A stretch of 11,315 nt of DNA from Cryomorphaceae bacterium. Its GTDB lineage: Bacteria > Bacteroidota > Bacteroidia > Flavobacteriales_G > Salibacteraceae. The notes under the pieces are model-generated. The model was not told the DNA's origin. It was given only the letters and a program-made list of their open reading frames with translations, and made no database searches. This document shows positions 1-6,071 of this stretch, piece by piece (within the stretch, counting starts at the first letter, position 1; each line of letters begins with the position of its first letter). A program made the translations under genes and the position numbers. The stretch lies in NCBI GenBank assembly GCA_003564735.1, contig PXEK01000328.1, positions 1 through 11,315 of the forward strand, written 5' to 3'.

Positions 1-208
1 CCAGTGCAATGTTGTAGCGCACCTTGGGCATATCGGGATTGATTTCCAGGGCGCGGTTATAGTATTCCACGGCTTTCTCGTAATCACCGGCTTCCATCCG
101 CTCGTTGCCCAATCGGGCCAATTGACGTTCGTTTTGCGCGGTGGTGATTTGGGTTCCGACCAAAAGCAAAAAAACAAGGCAACTGATATGTTGTATGGTG
201 ATTCTCAT
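1..208 (-). CDS. batC: BatC-like tetratricopeptide protein, N-terminal part (truncated by window edge)
   Basis: Reading leftward from the ATG at 208-206, the frame stays open to the window edge and gives 69 residues. Residues 1-25 look like a signal peptide (hydrophobic core around CLVFLLLVG, likely cleavage after ITTA). They are followed by one tetratricopeptide-like helix pair (ARLGNERMEAGDYEKAVEYY, then NRALEINPDMPKVRYNIAL), the usual motif for protein-protein contact. The start overlaps the stop of the upstream vWA gene in an ATGA arrangement, which fixes the start and implies translational coupling. Directly downstream of batA and batB, a TPR protein with a signal peptide is the expected BatC, a periplasmic or membrane-attached partner of the vWA proteins. 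The name rests on position and the TPR; the C-terminal part and any following batD/batE lie outside the window. Confidence 0.85.
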   Translation of the reverse strand, partial: MRITIQHISCLVFLLLVGTQITTAQNERQLARLGNERMEAGDYEKAVEYYNRALEINPDMPKVRYNIAL

Positions 209-1233
209 GCTTGCGGATTTAATTTTTTGGAAAGTGCGCTGCGTTTCACGCCAATGAGTCGGTAGGCGGTTATGGCGAGTAATGCAAGTGCCAAAAAGTA
301 CTGAAAGCGGTTTTCGTAATCAGTGTACATTTCAGATTTGAATTCGGCGGTTTCCATTTTGGCTATTTCATCAAAAATGAAGCCTAATCCCGAATCGGTA
401 TTTGTGGCACGCACATATTTTCCGCCGCCGGCATCGGCTAAATCTTCCAACATTTTGGAGTTGAGTTTAGTGATAACAGTCTGCCCGGCTCTGTCTTTAA
501 CATAGCCTATTTGCTGTTTGCCGCGATAAATGGGAATGGGCGCGCCTTCCACCGATCCAAAGCCGATGGTGTGTACGGTAATGCCTTGGTCGCGGGCCGC
601 TCTCGCCGCTTCTTCGGCACCGCCTTCGTGGTCTTCACCGTCGCTGATGACAATGATGGCTTTTCCCGCTTCACTGTCTTCATCAAAGGATTGTGTGGCA
701 AGTGTAATGGCATCTCCAATAGCCGTACCCTGGGTAGAAACCATATCGGTGGAGATGTGCTCCAAAAAGAGTTTTGCGGCAGCATAATCTGCGGTGATGG
801 GGAGTTGAACAAAGGCCTCACCGGCAAAAACCACCATGCCTATGCGGTCGGCTCTCAGGTTATCCACCAATTTTTGAATGGCGCGCTTGGCACGTTTGAG
901 TCGGTTGGGTTTGTAATCCTCGGCCAACATGCTTTTAGAAACGTCAATGCATATCATCAAGTCCACCCCCTCGCGTTTGACTTCCTCCAGTCGCGTGCCT
1001 ATTTTGGGTCCGGCTGCGGCAATGATCACCGAGCCGAGTGCAAGGCACAAAAAGAATAATCGCCAAGCGGGTTTGGTTTTTGATATATCGGGCATGAGGA
1101 TTTCGATGAGTTGGCTCGAAGCAAAGTTGTGCAGGGCTTTTTTACGCCGATAACGGGAATACCAAAACAAGGCGATTACTGCCGGAATGAGCGTTAAGGC
1201 CCACAAAAACGATATGTGTTCAAATTTCAACAT
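205..1233 (-). CDS. batB: BatB: membrane-anchored von Willebrand factor A protein
   Basis: 342 residues. Hydrophobic segments lie at about 8-25, 57-75 and 311-328, so the vWA domain (about 90-290) sits between two N-terminal helices and one C-terminal helix, the standard BatA/BatB topology. The metal-binding MIDAS site looks intact: D97-x-S99-x-S101, T170 in a GTAIGD context, and D198 in ISDGED. Such a domain binds a divalent metal and a protein ligand. The gene starts 2 nt after the batA stop and its own stop overlaps the start of batC. It is a paralog of the neighbouring batA; in Bacteroidota the two are adjacent in the Bat operon. Bat genes were named for aerotolerance in Bacteroides, but their exact biochemical role is unsettled. 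Family assignment is strong; the A versus B label follows gene order. Confidence 0.93.
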   Translation of the reverse strand: MLKFEHISFLWALTLIPAVIALFWYSRYRRKKALHNFASSQLIEILMPDISKTKPAWRLFFLCLALGSVIIAAAGPKIGTRLEEVKREGVDLMICIDVSKSMLAEDYKPNRLKRAKRAIQKLVDNLRADRIGMVVFAGEAFVQLPITADYAAAKLFLEHISTDMVSTQGTAIGDAITLATQSFDEDSEAGKAIIVISDGEDHEGGAEEAARAARDQGITVHTIGFGSVEGAPIPIYRGKQQIGYVKDRAGQTVITKLNSKMLEDLADAGGGKYVRATNTDSGLGFIFDEIAKMETAEFKSEMYTDYENRFQYFLALALLAITAYRLIGVKRSALSKKLNPQA

Positions 1234-1235
1234 AG

Positions 1236-2237
1236 CTATACAATCGACCTTAATATGGTGGTTTTAATGAGAAATGAAAGCAGCAAAAACAATCCTGATG
1301 CCACGGCGAGCATGAGGTATTCCTCTTTCTTTTTGCTGAATTCTATCACATCTATTTTTGTTTTTTCCATCTCGTCAATAAGGGCGTAAATATTTTGCAG
1401 CTCTTTACTGTTTTGGGCTCTAAAGTATTTGCCGTCTGTTATATCGGCGATTTTTTTGAGGGTTTCCTCATCGATATGTACGGGTTCATCGCGGTAAACG
1501 ATACGCCCGTCAATGGTTCGTGCCGGCATGGGAGCGGTTCCCGTGGTGCCCACACCTACGGTGTACACGGTAATACCGAATTTTTGAGCGATTTCAGCTG
1601 CGGTAAGGGGCGGAATGTCGCCGGCGTTGTTCTCACCGTCGGTGAGTAGTATAACTACTTTACTTTCGGCCTCGCTGTTGCGCAGTCGGTTAACGGCTAC
1701 GGCCAATCCCGAACCTATGGCGGTACCGTCTTTGACCATGCCAAAATCAACGTCGTTAAACAGTTTTTTGAGTACGGCGTGGTCGGTAGTGAGCGGACAC
1801 TGAGTAAAGGCTTCACCGGCGAATATCACCAGTCCGATTCTGTCATGCTCTCGTTTCTCAATGAATTCTTTGGCCAGCTCCCGCGAGGCTTCGAGGCGGT
1901 TGGGTTGAAAGTCTCTCGCCAGCATACTTCCCGAAATATCAAGGGAAATCACAATGTCAATCCCCTCGGTTACGACTTCTCTGTTTTCGCTCGAACTTTG
2001 AGGTCTGGCCAATGCCGTGGAAATAAGAGCTACGCTCAACATTTCCAGTGCGAAAAGGAAGTGTTTGGCGATGTACTTTAGAGAGGTGTGATGCTTAAGC
2101 AGTGCGATATTGCTATGACTTACAAAGGTGTTTTTTCGTGTTGAAGAATAAACGTGCCACGCCGTGAGTAACGGCACTAAAGCCAACAGCCAAAAGGCTT
2201 CGGGATTTGCAAATTCTATGTTCCTCCACCAATTCAT
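1236..2237 (-). CDS. batA: BatA: membrane-anchored von Willebrand factor A protein
   Basis: 333 residues. Residues 1-80 resemble the aerotolerance-regulator N-terminal region, with membrane helices at about 14-30 and 58-76; a third helix lies near 307-325. The vWA domain between them (about 93-290) has a complete MIDAS motif: D100-I-S102-G-S104, T172 in DGTAIGSG, and D200 in LLTDGEN. The start codon overlaps the stop of the preceding BatD-like gene (ATGA), and BatB begins 2 nt after the stop, so the three are almost certainly translated from one message. By family, BatA is an inner-membrane protein that uses its metal site to bind partner proteins, probably with the MoxR ATPase and DUF58 protein encoded upstream. 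The ligand cannot be told from sequence. Confidence 0.93.
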   Translation of the reverse strand: MNWWRNIEFANPEAFWLLALVPLLTAWHVYSSTRKNTFVSHSNIALLKHHTSLKYIAKHFLFALEMLSVALISTALARPQSSSENREVVTEGIDIVISLDISGSMLARDFQPNRLEASRELAKEFIEKREHDRIGLVIFAGEAFTQCPLTTDHAVLKKLFNDVDFGMVKDGTAIGSGLAVAVNRLRNSEAESKVVILLTDGENNAGDIPPLTAAEIAQKFGITVYTVGVGTTGTAPMPARTIDGRIVYRDEPVHIDEETLKKIADITDGKYFRAQNSKELQNIYALIDEMEKTKIDVIEFSKKKEEYLMLAVASGLFLLLSFLIKTTILRSIV

Positions 2238-3172
2238 GCTTCGTTTTCTTCAGGTTTATTTTCTTGCTTTGTTTTTTCTACAAATGTTTTTGTCGCTTTC
2301 AAGGCAAAGTCGGTTTCACTTGGCGCGGGCGTAACTTTCGCAAATTTCACCAAGTCGGATATACTCAGCGCCCTGATGATTTTTTCCTTCAGCTCCGCAT
2401 CTACATCTACCGTGTGGAGTGAGATTGTAATTTCGTTGGTTGTACTTTCAAGCGCCCTGATGTCGTATCGGTTTTCGAGGTATCGACGAGAAATTTCAGA
2501 AAGCTTGATATGGAACTTTTTGAATTTTCCTTTTTCAATGAGGTCGCTTTTTTCCAATTTTGCAATAGCCTCCAGCGCGAGAAGGTGAGCCGGAATTTTA
2601 GGTTTCTCGGTTACTTTTTCGGCTTCGATGATTCTATCTTTACCCAGCAGGTAAGCTATAACGGCGGCTACCATAAGCACTCCCCAACCTATGAGGAGGT
2701 ATTTTAGAGCCATCAGCAAAAGCTCTTTGAAGGTATAGGGGAATTCTTCAAGGGGTTTTACATCGGCGAAGTCGGCTTCTAAATCTACCTCCACATCGAT
2801 TACGGATACAAAAAACGGATCGGCCGTATATTCCTCACTGTTGATGTATGCCGCGGGAAAATGTACTTCGTGCAGTCCCGTGTCAAAGGAGGTAATCACA
2901 TACTTTTGGTTGATTTCAATGAGGTTTTTTCCCGAGTCATTGTAGCGCGAGGTATCGGGGTCGAGCTTTTCGACAGCCATGATTTTTTTGGGCCTAATTT
3001 GTCCCTCAACGGGCATTTGAATGACGGCGCTGTCATCGGCGGTCACAATAACGCATACGGTAACCTGTTCGCCTATTTTTATTTCATTTTTGTTGGGACG
3101 CAAGGTTACGGATTGCCCCAAAAGGGCAGTCGATAAAAATACAGAAAGAAAGAGTAAAAGGGTATTCTTCAT
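2234..3172 (-). CDS. BatD/DUF4381-like exported, membrane-anchored protein
   Basis: 312 residues. A signal peptide spans about 1-19 (LLLFLSVFLSTALLG, then Q20). A beta-rich extracytoplasmic domain of about 125 residues follows, resembling the N-terminal beta-sandwich of BatD proteins (RPNKNEIKIGEQVTV). One membrane helix lies at about 151-176, and the cytoplasmic tail (177-312) is helical and charged. The tail carries the pattern typical of BatD/DUF4381 C-termini: YLENRYDIRALESTTNEI, then SDLVKFAKVTPAPSE. Placed between the DUF58 and batA genes (4-nt gap upstream, ATGA overlap downstream), it is probably a structural partner of the vWA proteins that links the periplasm to the cytosolic ATPase. 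It is shorter than full BatD proteins, which carry several beta domains, so the batD symbol is withheld. Confidence 0.82.
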   Translation of the reverse strand: MKNTLLLFLSVFLSTALLGQSVTLRPNKNEIKIGEQVTVCVIVTADDSAVIQMPVEGQIRPKKIMAVEKLDPDTSRYNDSGKNLIEINQKYVITSFDTGLHEVHFPAAYINSEEYTADPFFVSVIDVEVDLEADFADVKPLEEFPYTFKELLLMALKYLLIGWGVLMVAAVIAYLLGKDRIIEAEKVTEKPKIPAHLLALEAIAKLEKSDLIEKGKFKKFHIKLSEISRRYLENRYDIRALESTTNEITISLHTVDVDAELKEKIIRALSISDLVKFAKVTPAPSETDFALKATKTFVEKTKQENKPEENEA

Positions 3173-3176
3173 ACTT

Positions 3177-4040
3177 TTATCTTTGTCTAAACAGGTTCAT
3201 TAGCGGTTTTACGTAGTCTTCACCCGTGTAAACCGAGGCGGCATCAATGCCCGATTTCCTAAAAAGCTCATTGAGTGCGTTTACTTGCGTTTTGCGATCT
3301 TTCTCATATTTTTTTCGCACGGCTGAGTCTGCCGTATCAATCCAATACATTTCGCCGCTTTCGGGGTCTTTAAAGGGTACCAGACCCAAATTGGGCAAAT
3401 ACTCTTCATGTCGGTCGCGAACGTGTAAAGCCACCAAGTCGTGCTTGCGGTTGGTGATTTTAAGTGCATCGCTAAAATCCTCGTCAATAAAGTCGCTGAT
3501 TAAAAACACGATGGCTTTTTTCTTTACAATATTATTGACGTACCGCAGCGCCTCTTTGATATTGGTTTGTTGTGTTTCGGGCTCAAAATTGATGAGCTCT
3601 TGAATAATGCGTAAAATGTGCGATTTTCCTTTTTTGGGCGCGATGAACTTTTCGGGTTTATCGGCAAAAAACAGCGCACCTATTTTGTCGTTATTCTGTA
3701 TGGCCGAAAAGGCGAGTAGGGCGCTGATTTCCGTAATCAACTCCTTTTTGAGTTGTTTGTTGGTGCCAAACATTCGGCCCGCGCTCATATCCACAATCAA
3801 AATTACCGTGAGTTCGCGCTCTTCTTCAAAAACCTTTACGTAAGGGTGGTTGAGTCGCGCCGTAACGTTCCAGTCGATGGTTCTTATTTCATCGCCCGGC
3901 ATGTACTCTCTCACCTCGCTAAACGCCATACCTCTACCTTTGAAGGCAGAGTGGTACTCCCCCGAAAAAATTTGATTCGATAGTCCTCGGGTTTTAATTT
4001 CAATGGCACGTACGCGTTCAAGTACCTCTTGTGTATTCAT
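3177..4040 (-). CDS. DUF58 family protein with vWA-like fold
   Basis: 287 residues with no membrane segment, so probably cytosolic. The DUF58 signature lies at about 48-75 (PGDEIRTIDWN, then the conserved VKVFEEERE) and leads into a vWA-like core at about 78-280. The MIDAS-like motif is D84-M-S86-A-G88, with glycine replacing the final serine of DxSxS; D183 (ISDF) occupies the other acidic position. The gene starts 21 nt after moxR and ends 4 nt before the BatD-like gene. MoxR-DUF58-vWA is a very common partnership in bacteria, where the ATPase is thought to act on the vWA-type proteins as a chaperone or activator. Family assignment is firm; the substrate is unknown. Confidence 0.92.
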   Translation of the reverse strand: MNTQEVLERVRAIEIKTRGLSNQIFSGEYHSAFKGRGMAFSEVREYMPGDEIRTIDWNVTARLNHPYVKVFEEERELTVILIVDMSAGRMFGTNKQLKKELITEISALLAFSAIQNNDKIGALFFADKPEKFIAPKKGKSHILRIIQELINFEPETQQTNIKEALRYVNNIVKKKAIVFLISDFIDEDFSDALKITNRKHDLVALHVRDRHEEYLPNLGLVPFKDPESGEMYWIDTADSAVRKKYEKDRKTQVNALNELFRKSGIDAASVYTGEDYVKPLMNLFRQR

Positions 4041-4061
4041 AGCGGTAAAATGGATGAAGTG

Positions 4062-5105
4062 TTACGGTACCTCTACAATATTCAGTATTTCGTTAATGAT
4101 TTGTTCGGCAGTGATATTTTCCGCTTCGGCCTCGTAACTCAGTCCAATTCTGTGGCGCATAACGTCTTTACAAACCGCGCGCACATCCTCCGGAATCACA
4201 TATCCTCGATGATTAATAAAAGCGTAAGCTTTAGCCGCCAAAGCCATGCTGATGGACGCACGGGGTGACGCTCCAAAAGTAATCATGCGACTGTAGTTGC
4301 CTAAATTGAACTCTTCGGGTTCACGGGTTGCGTAAACGATATCCACAATGTACTTTTCAATTTTTTCGTCCATGTAAATTTGGCGCACCACCTCTCGGGC
4401 TTTCACGATATCATCGGGTGTACACACTTGGTTAGGCGTTGGGAAACCTCCGGCAGCGATGTTATTCCTGATAATCAGTTTTTCTTCTTCGCGTTTGGGA
4501 TAATCTAAAACCACCTTGAGCATAAAACGGTCAACCTGAGCCTCGGGCAGCGGGTAAGTACCTTCCTGTTCCACGGGGTTTTGCGTTGCAAGCACCATAA
4601 AAGGCTTGGGCAGCGGATATGTTTTTTCGGCGATGGTTACTTGTCGTTCCTGCATGGATTCAAGCAGCGCACTTTGAACCTTTGCAGGGGCGCGGTTGAT
4701 TTCATCGGCCAGTACAAAATTGGCGAACAACGGTCCTTTTTTATTGGAGAACTCACCCGTTTTGGCATTGTAAATCGTAGTTCCCACCAAATCGGCAGGC
4801 AGTAAGTCCGGAGTGAACTGCACACGACTAAAATCGGCTTTCACCGTTTTTGACAGCGTGTTAATCGCCAGTGTTTTAGCTAATCCGGGAACACCTTCGA
4901 GCAGGATATGGCCATCGGCGAGCAGCGCAATTAAAAGTCTGTCGCCCATGTGCTCTTGGCCAATAATGACCTTTTTCATCTCCTGTTTAATCAGGTCGAT
5001 AAACGCACTTTCTTTAATAATTAAATCGTTGAGCGCCCTCATATCGGGTGTTGCTCCGGGTTGCGTATTTTTTTGGTCAGAACCAACAGCTTGTGTGTCT
5101 TCCAT
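4062..5105 (-). CDS. moxR: MoxR family AAA+ ATPase
   Basis: 347 residues, first gene of the operon. It shows the full AAA+ set: Walker A GVPGLAKT (71-78), Walker B VLADEIN (131-137), sensor 1 in ATQNP (N176), arginine finger region QVDRF (R193) and sensor 2 in GASPRA (R282). The stretch QEGTYPLPEAQVDRF is characteristic of MoxR proteins. It is a cytosolic ATPase, probably a ring-forming chaperone-like enzyme that remodels the DUF58 and vWA partners encoded next to it. Residues 1-25 are polar and low in structure (MEDTQAVGSDQKNTQPG), ahead of the conserved domain that starts near 30. The ATG at 5105 is the best start seen; no Shine-Dalgarno sequence precedes it, as is usual in Bacteroidota. 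The codons for VGSDQK carry a sequence repeated in the upstream intergenic region. Confidence 0.95.
   Translation of the reverse strand: MEDTQAVGSDQKNTQPGATPDMRALNDLIIKESAFIDLIKQEMKKVIIGQEHMGDRLLIALLADGHILLEGVPGLAKTLAINTLSKTVKADFSRVQFTPDLLPADLVGTTIYNAKTGEFSNKKGPLFANFVLADEINRAPAKVQSALLESMQERQVTIAEKTYPLPKPFMVLATQNPVEQEGTYPLPEAQVDRFMLKVVLDYPKREEEKLIIRNNIAAGGFPTPNQVCTPDDIVKAREVVRQIYMDEKIEKYIVDIVYATREPEEFNLGNYSRMITFGASPRASISMALAAKAYAFINHRGYVIPEDVRAVCKDVMRHRIGLSYEAEAENITAEQIINEILNIVEVP
5069..5084. repeat. 16-nt direct repeat, copy 1 (inside moxR codons); copy 2 at 5308-5323
   Basis: The string TTTTTTGGTCAGAACC occurs exactly at 5069-5084 and again at 5308-5323, and the match continues to 19 nt with one mismatch. 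Copy 1 lies within the start of the moxR coding sequence, where it encodes part of VGSDQK on the minus strand. Copy 2 is intergenic and would encode the same VGSDQK in a 10-codon open frame. This is either a relic of a duplicated gene start or a repeated binding site. Confidence 0.75.
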
Positions 5106-5172
5106 AATTTACTGCAATTAATCAAGTACTTAGTTGCGGGAGATGTCGCGATTTACCCCCCTAAAAATGAGG

Positions 5173-5186
5173 ACACAAATTTGTGT
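5173..5186. promoter_or_regulatory. Perfect 14-bp palindrome upstream of moxR (candidate operator)
   Basis: ACACAAATTTGTGT is its own reverse complement over all 14 bases and lies 68-81 nt upstream of the moxR start. Its core CAAATTTG, read on the minus strand, differs at one position from the Bacteroidota -7 box TAnnTTTG, and a one-mismatch -33 box (TCTG) lies 21 nt away at 5205-5208. The site could therefore be a repressor site over a weak promoter for the moxR-bat operon. The palindrome is seen directly; the role is inferred. Confidence 0.45.
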
Positions 5187-5283
5187 GATTTAGCTTTGTA
5201 TCTACAGATTTACTCGTTAAATAATGCAAATGCGAAATTAAAATGTGTCGTTTGGCTTCAGATGGTTTTGCATACGGTGGGTG

Positions 5284-5323
5284 GGTTCTGACTATAAAAG
5301 GCTTATGTTTTTTGGTCAGAACC
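5284..5323. repeat. 9-bp inverted repeat with 22-nt loop
   Basis: GGTTCTGAC at 5284-5292 is the exact reverse complement of GTCAGAACC at 5315-5323. The right arm is the core of the 16-nt direct repeat also found in moxR, so the same 9-mer occurs three times in about 255 nt, in both orientations. The stem could form in RNA or DNA, but no T-run follows it, so it does not look like a terminator. A paired binding site is one possibility. Confidence 0.55.
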
Positions 5324-5419
5324 GACTCCTGCCATGCGATAACCGTTTGAAGTGAAGGTTGTGATGAATAAAGAGGAGATTAAAACAATCGCCGGAATTC
5401 AAGCCTTGCCATGCCTACT

Positions 5420-5452
5420 TTTGTTATATATCCTAAGGATAGAATATATTTG
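5420..5452 (+). promoter_or_regulatory. Bacteroidota-type promoter for the DUF2452 gene
   Basis: TTTG at 5420-5423 (-33 box) and TATATTTG at 5445-5452 (-7 box, exact match to TAnnTTTG) are separated by 21 nt, within the spacing known for Bacteroidota sigma factor promoters. Transcription would begin near 5459, giving a leader of about 70 nt before the ATG at 5531. A 13-bp palindrome occupies the spacer. Confidence 0.55.
5429..5441. promoter_or_regulatory. 13-bp palindrome between -33 and -7 boxes (candidate operator)
   Basis: TATCCT-A-AGGATA has perfect 6-bp arms around one central base. It lies wholly between the -33 and -7 boxes of the predicted promoter at 5420-5452, a common position for a repressor or a spacer-binding activator of the DUF2452 gene. 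The function is inferred from position only. Confidence 0.4.
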
Positions 5453-5530
5453 AAGTTAGGAAATCACGCGCGAAACTCAACCATAACGCAACTCAACTGT
5501 TATCAATTTCGTTAACGGCAGCACAGTATT

Positions 5531-5998
5531 ATGAGCGATAGAAAAGAAAAACCCACAGGTAAAGAATCAAAAACCTTTATTGATCCCGATAAAGTAGCGG
5601 AAAACCCCGGTTTGTTACCCTATGCCCACAACGTGGGCAGTATTCAAATTAGACCGGAAGATACCGGCAAAATTAAGGGTAGGGCACTGGCCGCTATGGG
5701 TGAGCAAACCCACCGACAAATGGATCAAATCAAAGGGCAAATCCATACTTTAGCGCATCAAGCCAAAGCGCTCCAACAACGCGTTGAGGTGAGCGAACGT
5801 ATTTACGAATCGCAAATGAATTTTGAGCCCATACCGGGAAAACAGTACCACGTTTATGAAAAAGAATCGGGTGAAACGCTGCTCTCGCTTGTGGCGCCCG
5901 ATGAGTGGGGCAGGAAAAAGCCTTTCAAAAAATATATTAGCACCGTTCAAATGCTTGCCGATCACACTTGGGAAGTGCTGCATTACAATGAAGATTGA
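5531..5998 (+). CDS. DUF2452 domain protein
   Basis: 155 residues, matching what I know of the DUF2452 family, which has no established function. Diagnostic stretches are NPGLLPYAHNVGS (25-37), the IKGRALAAMGEQTHRQM run (48-64), RVEVSERIYESQMNFEP (84-100) and GKQYHVYE (103-110). Residues 58-92 are rich in heptad-like Q, L and I and probably form a helix or coiled coil. The C-terminal part (about 100-150) is aromatic and looks folded. There is no signal peptide or membrane segment, so a cytosolic protein is expected. The ATG at 5531 is preferred because the conserved region starts soon after and a well-spaced promoter lies about 80 nt upstream; no Shine-Dalgarno sequence is present. It has an adjacent ABC exporter gene 73 nt downstream, which appears to have its own promoter, so a functional link is uncertain. 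Confidence 0.85.
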   Translation: MSDRKEKPTGKESKTFIDPDKVAENPGLLPYAHNVGSIQIRPEDTGKIKGRALAAMGEQTHRQMDQIKGQIHTLAHQAKALQQRVEVSERIYESQMNFEPIPGKQYHVYEKESGETLLSLVAPDEWGRKKPFKKYISTVQMLADHTWEVLHYNED

Positions 5999-6021
5999 TC
6001 TTTTGTATTTCTGTGTGTTCG

Positions 6022-6054
6022 TTTCGCCTTGTTGCTTGAATTACCGTAGTTTTG
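6022..6054 (+). promoter_or_regulatory. Probable promoter of the ABC exporter gene
   Basis: TAGTTTTG at 6047-6054 matches the Bacteroidota -7 consensus TAnnTTTG. A -33 box TTTC at 6022-6025 (one mismatch to TTTG) lies 21 nt upstream. The predicted transcription start near 6061 leaves a leader of only about 11 nt before the GTG at 6072. The -7 box is convincing; the -33 box is weaker. Confidence 0.5.
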
Positions 6055-6071
6055 CGGCAAAATAAATCAAC

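Larger units (their letters stand above)
5106..5530. other. Divergent intergenic region between moxR and the DUF2452 gene
   Basis: 425 nt with no convincing gene. It holds a 14-bp palindrome, a 16-nt repeat shared with moxR, an inverted repeat and a plus-strand promoter, each listed separately. No tRNA or known RNA family was recognised. Open frames here are short: a 29-codon plus-strand frame at 5364-5453 with a hydrophobic end, and a 10-codon minus-strand frame at 5303-5335 that ends in VGSDQKT. Any moxR-side control elements should be here, but no strong minus-strand promoter matching TAnnTTTG was found. Confidence 0.7.

Noticed and set aside
511..1059. A 182-codon plus-strand open frame opposite batB, and similar long frames opposite batA, moxR and the T9SS genes
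   Set aside because: They are antisense shadows of well-supported genes and their translations show no recognisable domain or signal.
5191..5198. TAGCTTTG, a plus-strand match to the -7 consensus
   Set aside because: No -33 box lies at a suitable distance, and the promoter at 5420-5452 is far better placed for the downstream gene.
5364..5453. A 29-codon plus-strand open frame with a hydrophobic end (ALPCLLLLYILRIEYI)
   Set aside because: It overlaps the predicted promoter of the DUF2452 gene, has no recognisable promoter or ribosome site of its own, and frames of this length are common by chance.
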